A DNA stretch of 8,860 bases from an uncultured Clostridia bacterium (lineage in GTDB: Bacteria > Bacillota > Clostridia > Christensenellales > Borkfalkiaceae). Positions 1-6,916 of this stretch are shown one piece after another. The translations under genes were made by a program, and so were the position numbers. The notes beneath the pieces are model-generated. The model saw nothing but the letters and a program-made list of their open reading frames with translations. It searched no databases and was not told where the DNA came from. Each line of letters starts with the position of its first letter. The first letter of the stretch is position 1. Where the stretch lies: contig CANPZH010000060.1 in NCBI GenBank assembly GCA_947589335.1, positions 1-8,860 of the forward strand, written 5' to 3'.

Positions 1-2
1 AA

Positions 3-1319
3 CTCTCCGACCTCATGCGCGCCTACAACCGCGGCGGCTACACCCAAGGGCTCGCCTTCGGGCAGGGGAAGGACTTCCTCTCCCGGAACGTGCAGGGGCA
101 CATCGGCGAGCGGGTCGGCTTTACGGACGAAAAGGGCTTTGTGACGGGCGGATATCCCGCGCGGAAGGGGGACGGGTTCAAGATCCTCCGCGGCGGGAAG
201 GAGGTCTGCGGCGCCGTCTTTGCCGGGGAAGGGAAGGGCGGATTCCGCATTCTTGCGGGCGAGAAGCTGCGCCCCGGCGACGAAGTGCGGCTCACGACCG
301 ATTCCGCTCTGGCGGAGCGGCTCGGCGGAAAGCGCCGCCGGAAAATCGCACTGTCCCTCTCCTTCGCGGCGGGAAGGCCCGCGGAAATTACCTGCGGCTC
401 CTTCGTCTTCCGCGGACAGGCGCCCGAGCGGGCGAAGTCTGCGCCGCTCACAGAGGAGGAACTCAGAGGCTGCTTCCGCAAGACGGACGGCCTGCCCTTC
501 GAAGTCTCCTTCAAAACGATTACGGCGGAGAACGCCTTTCTGCCCAAGTCGGCGCTCAACGCCCTGAGGCGGGAGTTCTACTCGGCGCTCGTCCGCTCCC
601 TGCTTCCGCCGCGGTCTCCGCTCGAGGGGTTCGATCTGAAAGGCGGGATCCTCCCTTCGGAGGGCGGGAAGCGGGCGGTCATCGCGGAGGAGCCCGAAAG
701 GGCGGAGATCCTGATCTTCAAACCGCGGGACTTCGGGAAGATCCCCGTTCCCTCGGGCGAAGGGGAGAAATTTTTGTATCTGCCGCCCTTTTTCACGGGC
801 GAGGACGAAGAGGCGGTCCTGCCCGCGCTGCCCCTGTTCGACGGGATCTTCTGCGACGGTTTTTACGGGCTCTCCCTCGCAAAGGAGCACGGAATGCGGT
901 TCTTTGCGGGGACGGGGTGCAATCTGACCAACGCCGTCGCGGTCTCCTCGGCAAGGGAGGCGGGCGCGGACTATCTTGCGCTCTCCAAGGAGCTCTCGGC
1001 GTCCGAACAGCGGGCGCTCGCGGCGGAGGGGGCCTTCGCGCTGACGGCGGGCGCCGTCAAGGTGATGGATCTTTGCTATTGTCCCTTCGAGCGCAGCTGC
1101 GCCTCCTGCGACGGGCGGGAGCTCTACCGCCTCACCGACGAAGAGGGCCGCGTATTCCCGCTCAGGCGCTACCGTGCGGGGGACGGGAGCTGCCGCTTCG
1201 AACTCTTCAACTGCGCACGGCTCGCGGCGGTCTCTCCGGGCACGAACACGCTGGAAGACCGCTCCGTGCCCCTCCCCGCGCAGACCACGCGGGGACATTC
1301 CGAAAGGAGTATGCTATGA
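3..1319 (+). CDS. U32-family peptidase-like protein, C-terminal part (5' truncated by window)
   Basis: The frame is open from the first full codon (position 3), and the gene begins upstream of the window; about 438 codons are visible. The visible N-terminal RAYNRGGYTQG motif matches the conserved end of a U32 catalytic half. A long middle region follows, rich in beta-strand-type sequence, as in the large U32 proteins carrying a DUF3656-type insert. The C-terminal half restarts the U32 pattern (FDGIFCDGFYG, then AGTGCNLTN) and ends in a Cys cluster, C-x-C-x5-C-x2-C (codons at 1074, 1080, 1098, 1107), plus a later C-x6-C. Known relatives include TrhP and RlhA (tRNA and rRNA hydroxylation) and the Fe-S proteins UbiU/UbiV. 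A role in RNA modification with a bound Fe-S cluster is therefore plausible but inferred; classical peptidase activity is doubtful for this family. The stop overlaps the mutS2 start by 4 bases. Confidence 0.85.
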   Translation, partial: LSDLMRAYNRGGYTQGLAFGQGKDFLSRNVQGHIGERVGFTDEKGFVTGGYPARKGDGFKILRGGKEVCGAVFAGEGKGGFRILAGEKLRPGDEVRLTTDSALAERLGGKRRRKIALSLSFAAGRPAEITCGSFVFRGQAPERAKSAPLTEEELRGCFRKTDGLPFEVSFKTITAENAFLPKSALNALRREFYSALVRSLLPPRSPLEGFDLKGGILPSEGGKRAVIAEEPERAEILIFKPRDFGKIPVPSGEGEKFLYLPPFFTGEDEEAVLPALPLFDGIFCDGFYGLSLAKEHGMRFFAGTGCNLTNAVAVSSAREAGADYLALSKELSASEQRALAAEGAFALTAGAVKVMDLCYCPFERSCASCDGRELYRLTDEEGRVFPLRRYRAGDGSCRFELFNCARLAAVSPGTNTLEDRSVPLPAQTTRGHSERSML

Positions 1320-3661
1320 CCGGACATGCAACGGCTCTCGAACTGGATAAGATCCTGAAAGCTGCCGCCCAGTATGCGGCGCTCGAAAGGGGGAGGACGG
1401 AGGTGCTCTCCCTCGAACCTACGGCAGACCTCGCCGAGGCCAAGCGGCGGCTCTCCATGACGGGCGAGGCGTTCTTGCTGCTCTTCACCCTCGGCGCGGG
1501 CAAGGTGGAGTACTTCCCGCCCCTCGGCGATATCCCCGAGCGCGCGGAAAAGGGCGCCACCCTCTCCTGCAAAGAGCTCACCGACGCCGCGCTCCTTCTG
1601 CGCTCTGCGCGGGTATGCTTTCGTTCGGTGCATGCCTTCGCGGGCGAGGAGGTCGCGGGCATGCGGGAGCTCACCGGCCGCCTCGTCTACAGCGAACGGC
1701 TCGAGGAGGAGATCGGGAGCAAGATCGTCGGCGAGAACGAGATCGCCGATACCGCCAGCGAAAAACTCTATACCCTCCGCGCGGAGATCCGCCGCCTCAA
1801 CGAGCGCATCCGCGCCCGTCTGCAGGAATATCTCGGCGGGGAGGAGCGGAAATATCTGCAGGAAGACCTCATCACGATGCGTGCGGACCGCTATGTCATT
1901 CCCGTCAAGGCGGAGTACAAGCGCAGCGTCAAGGGCTTTATCCACGACCGTTCCCAGACGGGACAGACCGTCTTCATCGAGCCCGAGGAAGTGCTCGAGA
2001 TGAACAACGAGCTCCGCTCCCTCACCCTCGACGAAAAGGAGGAAGAGGAGCGCATCCTCGGCGAACTCTCGCACGCCTTGGGCGGCATGCGGGAGGACCT
2101 CGAGCGGGACGCGGAGATCCTTGCCGCAGTGGACGGCTGTTATGCCCGTGCGGAGTACGCCTACCGGCTCGGCTGCGTCCGTCCCGCGCTCAACGACCGC
2201 GGGATCGTCGAGATCAGGAAGGGCAGGCACCCCCTGCTCGACAGGAGCACGGCGGTGCCCGTCACGGTCTCCGTCGGCGAGCGCTACTCCTTCCTGCTCA
2301 TCAGCGGCGCGAACACGGGCGGGAAGACGGTCACCCTCAAGATGTGCGGCCTCTTCTGCCTCATGGCGGCATGCGGGCTCTTCGTCCCCGCCGCCGAGGG
2401 CACGCGGCTTTCGGTCTTCGACGGGGTCTTCGCGGACGTCGGCGACAGCCAGTCCATCGAGGAGAACCTCTCCACCTTTTCCTCGCATGCGCTCAACCTC
2501 AAGGAGATCCTCGCCGAGGCGGGCGCGCGCAGTTTTGTCCTCATCGACGAACCGGGCGGTGGCACCGATCCCGAGGAGGGGCAGGCGCTTGCCTGCGCCG
2601 TTCTGAAGGAGCTCATGCGCAAGGGCTGCCGCGGGATCGTCACCACTCACTATTCCGCCCTCAAGGAGTTTGCCTTCGGGACGGAGGGGATCGAAAACGG
2701 CTGCATGGAGTTCGACGCACGCGACTTGCGCCCGCTGTACCGGCTCAGGATCGGGATCCCGGGCGCCTCCAACGCCCTGCTCATCTGTTCGAGACTGGGG
2801 CTTCCCGAGGAGGTCATCGCCGAGGCGCGGGAGCACCTCTCGGAGGGAGCGCGCGCCTTCGAGCACACCGTGCGGGCGGCGGAGGAGAGCCGCGTGAAGT
2901 CCGACGAGCTCCGCACCGAGACGGAAAAGCTCAAGCAGGAGTGGGAAAACCGCCTCTCGGAGCTCGAACAGGAGGAGACGAAGTTCCGCAAGGAGCGCGA
3001 GCGTTTCCTCGCAAATTCCAAGGCGGAGGCAAGGAGGATTGTCCTCGCCCGCACCGCCGCCGCAGACGAGCTCCTGGAACAGATCGAGGAGATCTTCCGC
3101 AAGGAGACGCTGACGGAATCCGACCTGATCCGCGCGCGGACGCTCAAGAACAAGATGGGGGAAGTCCCCGCGGCAGAGGAGGAGCCGGTGCGCTCCGTCC
3201 CCGTGGACGCCGGGACCCTCGCGGTCGGCGACCGCGTGCACATCGGGAGCATGGACGCAGACGGCGTCGTGCTCTCTCTCAGGAAGGACAAGGGGACCTG
3301 CGAGGTGCGCTGCGGCTCCCTCAAGGTGAAGGCGAAGATCGCCGATCTCTATACCGCCCGCGGGAAGGAGGAGACGGGCTCGGTGCAGGTCTTCCGCGAC
3401 CTCAAGGACAAAACGTTCTCCTCCGGCGAGTGCAACGTCATCGGCATGACCGTCTCCGAGGCGATCCCCGAGGTCGAGGCGTTCCTCGACGGCGCACTGC
3501 TGAGGAATCTCTCCGAAGTGCGCATCGTGCACGGAATGGGGACGGGGACGCTGCGCAAGGCGATCGGCGATCTCTTGCGCAAACACAAACGGGTCGAAAG
3601 TTTCCGCCTCGGGAAATACGGCGAGGGGGAGTCGGGCGTCACGATCGTCACGCTGAAATAG
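1316..3661 (+). CDS. mutS2: Endonuclease MutS2 / ribosome-rescue ATPase (MutS2 with Smr domain)
   Basis: The protein is 781 residues, close to the usual 780-790 for MutS2. The ATG at 1316 is preceded by AGGAG (1305-1309) at 6 bases and overlaps the upstream stop as ATGA. Domains in order: a MutS-type lever/core (about 1-300) with no mismatch-recognition domain; an ABC ATPase with Walker A GANTGGKT (331-338), the QSIEENLSTFSSH motif (379-391) and Walker B LIDE ending at D411-E412; a charged coiled coil (about 520-600); a KOW-like beta segment (about 636-690); and a C-terminal Smr domain (about 703-781) with HGMGTG at 739-744. In Bacillus, MutS2 binds collided ribosomes and splits them; in other bacteria it suppresses recombination. 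Oddities are CNVIG at 706-710, where many Smr domains have LDLRG, and DEPGGGTDP where DELGAGTDP is common. The identification is secure; which role dominates here is unknown. Confidence 0.96.
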   Translation: MTGHATALELDKILKAAAQYAALERGRTEVLSLEPTADLAEAKRRLSMTGEAFLLLFTLGAGKVEYFPPLGDIPERAEKGATLSCKELTDAALLLRSARVCFRSVHAFAGEEVAGMRELTGRLVYSERLEEEIGSKIVGENEIADTASEKLYTLRAEIRRLNERIRARLQEYLGGEERKYLQEDLITMRADRYVIPVKAEYKRSVKGFIHDRSQTGQTVFIEPEEVLEMNNELRSLTLDEKEEEERILGELSHALGGMREDLERDAEILAAVDGCYARAEYAYRLGCVRPALNDRGIVEIRKGRHPLLDRSTAVPVTVSVGERYSFLLISGANTGGKTVTLKMCGLFCLMAACGLFVPAAEGTRLSVFDGVFADVGDSQSIEENLSTFSSHALNLKEILAEAGARSFVLIDEPGGGTDPEEGQALACAVLKELMRKGCRGIVTTHYSALKEFAFGTEGIENGCMEFDARDLRPLYRLRIGIPGASNALLICSRLGLPEEVIAEAREHLSEGARAFEHTVRAAEESRVKSDELRTETEKLKQEWENRLSELEQEETKFRKERERFLANSKAEARRIVLARTAAADELLEQIEEIFRKETLTESDLIRARTLKNKMGEVPAAEEEPVRSVPVDAGTLAVGDRVHIGSMDADGVVLSLRKDKGTCEVRCGSLKVKAKIADLYTARGKEETGSVQVFRDLKDKTFSSGECNVIGMTVSEAIPEVEAFLDGALLRNLSEVRIVHGMGTGTLRKAIGDLLRKHKRVESFRLGKYGEGESGVTIVTLK

Positions 3662-3676
3662 CATGTTTGCCCCGCC

Positions 3677-3697
3677 CGCGGAATAGGATATTCCGTG
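3677..3697 (+). promoter_or_regulatory. Hairpin presenting AGGA ahead of the deacetylase gene
   Basis: An 8-bp stem (3677-3684 with 3690-3697, one G-T pair) closes a 5-base AGGAT loop in the 48-base gap after mutS2. The loop holds the only Shine-Dalgarno-like AGGA suited to the alternative GTG start at 3695, while that GTG itself lies in the stem. The structure is read directly from the sequence. A role in translation control, or in protecting the 3' end of processed mutS2 mRNA, is only inferred. There is no T-run, so it is not an intrinsic terminator. Confidence 0.4.
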
Positions 3698-3709
3698 AGG
3701 TCACGGGGA

Positions 3710-4414
3710 ATGAAAAAACTCACTTCGCGCGGGATCGCCGCGCTCACGAATCTCTTTCTGGCATGTGTGGTGCTGGCGGTCGGAGCGGTCTGCTTTCTGC
3801 CCTCCGTCTCCGCCGTCTCCGGGGTGGACGAGCGCGTCTTCTACCGCGGCAACTCCGAAGACGGCGTCTCCCTCATGTTCAACGTCTATTGGGGGACGGA
3901 GGAAGTCGGGCGCATTCTCGACATTTTAGACGAATACCGCTTTCAGACGACCTTTTTTATCGGCGGCTGCTGGGCGGACGACAACGCCGAATGCGTCAAA
4001 GAGATCGCAGAGCGCGGGCATGAGATCGCCTCCCACGGTTATTTTCACCGCGAACACGACAAACTGAGTTTGCAGGGCAATCTCGACGAGATCAAGGTGA
4101 GCGTCGACTTCCTCGAGCTCATCTCGGGGAAGAAGGTCTCCCTCTTCGCGCCCCCCTCGGGCGCCTTCGGGGAGGACACGGTGAACGCCGCCGAGAGCCT
4201 CGGGCTCAAGACGGTGATGTGGAGCAAAGACGTCATCGACTGGCGGGACAAGGACGCAGACGTCTGCTTCCGCCGTGCGACGGAGAACGTCTCGGGCGGG
4301 GATCTCATCCTCATGCACCCCATGCCGCACACCGTCGAAGCGCTCCCGCGCATCCTCGGATATTACAGGGAGAACGGCCTCAAGGTCATCACGGTCAGCG
4401 AAAACATCATGTGA
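3710..4414 (+). CDS. Membrane-anchored polysaccharide deacetylase homologue (NodB fold, YlxY-like)
   Basis: The protein has 234 residues from ATG 3710 (GAGG at 3697-3700, 9 bases upstream). An in-frame GTG at 3695 with AGGA at 6 bases is the alternative and adds MRSRG. A positively charged start and a hydrophobic stretch (about residues 9-30) indicate a signal peptide or anchor, so the NodB domain should lie outside the membrane. NodB motifs in order: FNVYWG (57-62) where TFDDG is typical; TTFFIGG (80-86); SHGYFH with H109 and H113, the usual metal-binding pair; APPSG (147-151) where RxPxG is typical; IDWRD (176-180); LMHP with H203. The two motif-1 Asp residues and the motif-3 Arg are absent, so classical metal-dependent deacetylation is doubtful although the fold is clear. 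The M16 peptidase gene begins 19 bases downstream, as ylxY precedes mlpA in Bacillus; a related envelope role is inferred. Confidence 0.88.
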   Translation: MKKLTSRGIAALTNLFLACVVLAVGAVCFLPSVSAVSGVDERVFYRGNSEDGVSLMFNVYWGTEEVGRILDILDEYRFQTTFFIGGCWADDNAECVKEIAERGHEIASHGYFHREHDKLSLQGNLDEIKVSVDFLELISGKKVSLFAPPSGAFGEDTVNAAESLGLKTVMWSKDVIDWRDKDADVCFRRATENVSGGDLILMHPMPHTVEALPRILGYYRENGLKVITVSENIM

Positions 4415-4433
4415 TTTTACATAGGAGATGGGT

Positions 4434-5672
4434 ATGATAGCGACAAAAACATTGAAAAACGGCGTGCGCGTCATCGTCAAGCGCATGGAGGGGCTTCTGT
4501 CCGTCACGATGGGGGTGCTCGTCGGAACGGGCGCCGCCTATGAGACGGATGCGGAGGACGGCATCTCCCACTTCATCGAGCATATGCAGTTCAAGGGGAC
4601 GGACAAGTATTCCGCCTTCGCCCTCTCGGACGCCTTCGACGCCCTCGGCGCGCAGGTCAACGCCTTTACGGGGAAGGACCTCACCTGCTACTACGCAAAA
4701 TCCGCTTCCGACCATGCGAAGGAGGCGTTCGCGCTCCTTGCGGAGCTCTTCCTGAACGCGACCTTCCCCGAGGAGGAGATGGAGCGGGAGAAGGGGGTCG
4801 TCATCGAGGAGATCAACATGGACGAAGATTCCCCCGAGGACCTCTGCCTCGATCTTCTCTCCCGCGCCGTGTTCGGAAACCGCGGCTACGGCAGGAACAT
4901 TTTGGGCCCCGCCGAAAACGTCAAGGGCTTTACGCGGGAGCAGCTCTTTGCCTACAAGCGGGAGCGCTATACGCCCGGGAACATCGTCGTCTCCTTTGCG
5001 GGGAACATCGACCTCACCTTTGCGGAGGAGCTCGCGGAGGAATACTTCGGGGGCATGCAGCCGGCGGGATCGCCGGTCCGCAGTGTGGAGACCGTGCGCG
5101 AAAACGCCAACCTGTTCCGCAAAAAGCCCATCGAACAGGCGCACTTCGCCTTTGCATTTCCCTCCGTCGGGCGGGATCATCCCTCCTTTGCGGCGACGCA
5201 GATCATGAATTTCATTCTCGGCGGCGGCATGAGCTCCCGCCTGTTCAAGAAGGTGCGCGAGGAGCTCGGGCTCGCCTACGCCGTCTATTCGTATTCCTCC
5301 CACTACAGCGAGACGGGCTCTCTCGCCGTCTATGCGGGCGTCAACCCGAAGAAGGCGTACGACGCGGCGGACGCGGTTCTCTCCGTCATCCGCGAATTCA
5401 AGGAGAAGGGCGTCACCGAGGAGGAATTCCTCCGCGGCAGGGAGCAGATGAAGTCGGGGAACATCTTCTCGCAGGAGAACACCTCCTCGCAGATGCTCCT
5501 CTACGGCAAGCAGATGCTCTACAAGAACGAGGTCTACGACTTCGAGAAGCGCATGGCGGAGATCTCCGCGCTCACCCGCGAGGATATCCTGCGGACGATC
5601 GACGAAAACTTCGACTTTTCCGGGATCGCGGTCGCGTCCGTCGGGAACCTTAAGGAGCCCGTCAAGGTATGA
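4434..5672 (+). CDS. M16-family zinc peptidase (insulinase / processing-peptidase type)
   Basis: The protein has 412 residues, typical of single-chain bacterial M16B peptidases. The start at 4434 is preferred because AGGAG (4423-4427) lies 6 bases upstream; the ATG at 4428 directly abuts that site. The inverted zinc motif HFIEH is at residues 46-50 (ligands H46 and H50, catalytic E49), and the third ligand is probably E126 in VVIEEINM. The partner half carries GGGMSSRLFKKVREELGLAY followed by the SYSSHYSETGSLAVYAG region, which helps form the chamber. No signal peptide is visible, so a cytoplasmic location is likely, with cleavage of peptides or unfolded segments. The order deacetylase-M16 matches ylxY-mlpA of Bacillus, where MlpA is linked to control of secreted protease production; that link here is inferred. 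The stop overlaps the next start by 4 bases. Confidence 0.94.
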   Translation: MIATKTLKNGVRVIVKRMEGLLSVTMGVLVGTGAAYETDAEDGISHFIEHMQFKGTDKYSAFALSDAFDALGAQVNAFTGKDLTCYYAKSASDHAKEAFALLAELFLNATFPEEEMEREKGVVIEEINMDEDSPEDLCLDLLSRAVFGNRGYGRNILGPAENVKGFTREQLFAYKRERYTPGNIVVSFAGNIDLTFAEELAEEYFGGMQPAGSPVRSVETVRENANLFRKKPIEQAHFAFAFPSVGRDHPSFAATQIMNFILGGGMSSRLFKKVREELGLAYAVYSYSSHYSETGSLAVYAGVNPKKAYDAADAVLSVIREFKEKGVTEEEFLRGREQMKSGNIFSQENTSSQMLLYGKQMLYKNEVYDFEKRMAEISALTREDILRTIDENFDFSGIAVASVGNLKEPVKV

Positions 5673-6157
5673 GGGCCGAGGGCTTTGCGCCCGTCTGGGA
5701 CGAAAACAGCCGCATTCTGATTTTGGGGAGCTTTCCCTCCGTCAAGAGCCGCGAGGAGGGGTTCTACTACGGCAACCGCCGCAACCGTTTCTGGGGCGTC
5801 GTATGCGGCTTTTTCGGAGAGGAGATCCCGGACACCGTCCAAGGGAAGCGCGATTTTCTGCTCCGCCGCGGGATCGCCCTGTGGGACGTCGTCACAAGCT
5901 GCGAGATCGTCGGCTCCTCCGACGCCTCCATCCGCGGCGAGAAGATCGCCGATCTCCCCGCCCTCCTTTCCCGCAGCAAGATCGGCTCCGTCCTCTGCAA
6001 CGGGACGAAGGCGTATTCGCTCCTCATCGAAAGCTTTCCGTCGCTTGCGGAGAGGGCGGTCCTGCTTCCATCCACCTCTCCCGCCAATCCGCGCTTTTCG
6101 GCGAAGGCATGGGAGGAGGCACTCGCCCGCGGGCTCTCTGAGGAAGAATGCCCGTAA
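5669..6157 (+). CDS. Hypoxanthine (deoxyinosine)-DNA glycosylase, UDG superfamily family 6 type
   Basis: The protein has 162 residues, the usual size for this compact family. The ATG overlaps the M16 stop as ATGA; AAGGAG (5652-5657) lies 11 bases upstream, so coupled translation is likely. Family signatures are LGSFPS (19-24), the YYGNRRNRFW segment (33-42), which typifies this family and contacts DNA, GIALWDV in mid-protein, and the C-terminal LPSTSPAN loop (133-140), equivalent to the UDG minor-groove intercalation motif. Known members excise hypoxanthine, the product of adenine deamination, starting base-excision repair. It lacks the classical family-1 UDG water-activating GQDPYH motif. 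A link to the upstream genes beyond co-transcription is not evident. It is the last gene before a dedicated acpP promoter, and no intrinsic terminator is seen between them. Confidence 0.9.
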   Translation: MRAEGFAPVWDENSRILILGSFPSVKSREEGFYYGNRRNRFWGVVCGFFGEEIPDTVQGKRDFLLRRGIALWDVVTSCEIVGSSDASIRGEKIADLPALLSRSKIGSVLCNGTKAYSLLIESFPSLAERAVLLPSTSPANPRFSAKAWEEALARGLSEEECP

Positions 6158-6187
6158 AAGTTCATATTGTAAAATATCTCAAAAGGG

Positions 6188-6216
6188 TTGACAAACCCGA
6201 TCGGATGGGGTACAAT
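6188..6216 (+). promoter_or_regulatory. Housekeeping promoter for acpP
   Basis: A perfect TTGACA (6188-6193) and TACAAT (6211-6216) are separated by 17 bases, a near-ideal SigA-type promoter. The predicted transcript starts near 6223, giving a leader of about 40 bases before acpP. This separates acpP from the upstream repair/peptidase operon. Confidence 0.88.
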
Positions 6217-6231
6217 GAGGAAAATAAGAGT

Positions 6232-6250
6232 TGCCGCTCTTGCGGCGGCA
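6232..6250 (+). other. Hairpin in the acpP mRNA leader
   Basis: Two mutually exclusive stems are possible: GCCGC/GCGGC (6233-6237 with 6242-6246, 4-base loop) and TGCCGC/GCGGCA (6232-6237 with 6245-6250, 7-base loop). Both lie within the predicted leader, a few bases before the Shine-Dalgarno site at 6254-6259. It may stabilise the abundant acpP mRNA or tune initiation; this is inferred. Confidence 0.35.
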
Positions 6251-6263
6251 CCCGGAGGGTCGT

Positions 6264-6491
6264 ATGTTTGAAAAAGTTTGCAAAATGCTCGCCGAGCAAC
6301 TCGGGATCGACGCGAACAGCATCAAGCCCGAGCAGGAAGTGGTCAAAGACCTCGGCGCGGATTCTCTCGACGTGGTCGAACTCATCATGGCGCTGGAAGA
6401 TGAGTACGGCATTACGTTGCCCGAGGGCGACGTGGAGAATGTCAAGACGGTGCAGGACATCGTCGATATGATGAACGCTCTGCAGAAATAA
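6264..6491 (+). CDS. acpP: Acyl carrier protein
   Basis: This is a 75-residue acidic protein, the standard size for ACP of type II fatty acid synthesis. The ATG at 6264 is chosen because GGAGGG (6254-6259) lies just upstream; an in-frame ATG at 6231 would put the promoter-proximal leader and this ribosome site inside the gene. The phosphopantetheine attachment motif GADSLD is at residues 31-36 with S34 as the modified serine, and the recognition-helix acidic residues follow (VVELIMALEDEYG). ACP carries acyl chains as thioesters between the Fab enzymes in the cytoplasm, and also feeds phospholipid synthesis. Here it stands alone with its own promoter and terminator rather than beside fabD, fabG or rnc, the more usual neighbours. 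An ACP for a specialised pathway is possible, but the sequence is of the ordinary primary type. Confidence 0.96.
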   Translation: MFEKVCKMLAEQLGIDANSIKPEQEVVKDLGADSLDVVELIMALEDEYGITLPEGDVENVKTVQDIVDMMNALQK

Positions 6492-6511
6492 TCGGGTACA
6501 GATCGGTCAAG

Positions 6512-6536
6512 GGCGCCCCTTCGGGGCGCCTTTTTT
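6512..6536 (+). terminator. Intrinsic terminator of acpP
   Basis: A perfect 8-bp GC-rich stem (GGCGCCCC 6512-6519 with GGGGCGCC 6523-6530, loop TTC) is followed directly by six T residues (6531-6536), 20 bases after the acpP stop. It is a textbook rho-independent terminator. Confidence 0.93.
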
Positions 6537-6550
6537 CACGCGAATAAGTT

Positions 6551-6610
6551 TCGCAAATTTCTTTATTTAGAACTCCCTGCGGGGCATGCTGAGGGCAAAG
6601 AAATTTGCGA
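6551..6610. repeat. 14-bp inverted repeat at the edge of the hairpin-rich repeat array
   Basis: TCGCAAATTTCTTT (6551-6564) is the perfect reverse complement of AAAGAAATTTGCGA (6597-6610), with a 32-base spacer. The right arm is the first 14 bases of the repeat core, and the same 14-mer occurs again at 6917-6930. The left arm therefore looks like an end of the same repeat in opposite orientation, or the terminal inverted repeat of an element. Confidence 0.7.
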
Positions 6611-6916
6611 GGAAACGTGCCCCCACGCCTTAACCCACGGATCCTCTCATTCGTTTCATCGGACAAGAAGCCGTAAGAATGCGGCAAATTGAGTGCGCTG
6701 CCGCAGGGAAACCCTGCTCCGCGCAGTAATTTTGGGGAACGCTCCCTACTTGCTGTCCCCTTGAGGGGTCATAAGGCGCATTCTGCCGATCAGCCCTGCG
6801 GGCTGTCGGTAGCGGCTTATGGTGAGTGAGCGCATTCTCAGCGCGAACGGTGACCGAGGGCGGGATTCTACCCGCCCGAGAAGCTCCGCCATAGGCGGTG
6901 AGGGGGTGTCGGTCGA
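6597..6916. repeat. Hairpin-rich intergenic repeat, copy 1
   Basis: The first about 103 bases (6597-6699) are nearly identical to 6917-7020. Inside this core, GCCGTA/TGCGGC (6670-6685) forms a hairpin. Next comes a local stem GCAGGG/CCCTGC (6703-6708, 6712-6717) framed by TGCGC and GCGCA, then GCGCAGTAATTTTGGGG. The remainder holds further hairpins: CCCC/GGGG (6757-6768), a bulged stem at 6786-6809, GGGCGGG/CCCGCCC (6858-6877) and CCGCC/GGCGG (6886-6898), ending in GAGGGGGTG. No convincing gene is present. Short open frames on the - strand arise from the repeat itself. Confidence 0.75.

Noticed and set aside
917..1315. Upstream in-frame extension of mutS2
   Set aside because: It overlaps the U32 C-terminus in another frame and has no homology; the ATG at 1316 has a good AGGAG and gives the standard MutS2 N-terminus.
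1169..3664. Very long open frame on the - strand opposite mutS2 (831 codons)
   Set aside because: It mirrors mutS2 codon by codon; GC-rich codon use removes stops from the complementary frame. There is no ribosome site or recognisable domain, and the sequence is Arg/Glu/Leu-rich shadow protein.
1615..4023. Long + strand open frame (802 codons) in another frame over mutS2 and the deacetylase gene
   Set aside because: Its translation is Arg/Gly/Pro-rich with no domain, and it runs across two well-supported genes in a different frame.
6231..6263. Longer acyl carrier protein start at 6231
   Set aside because: It would place the acpP ribosome site inside the coding sequence and add 11 residues not seen in ACPs; the ATG at 6264 is correctly spaced from GGAGGG.
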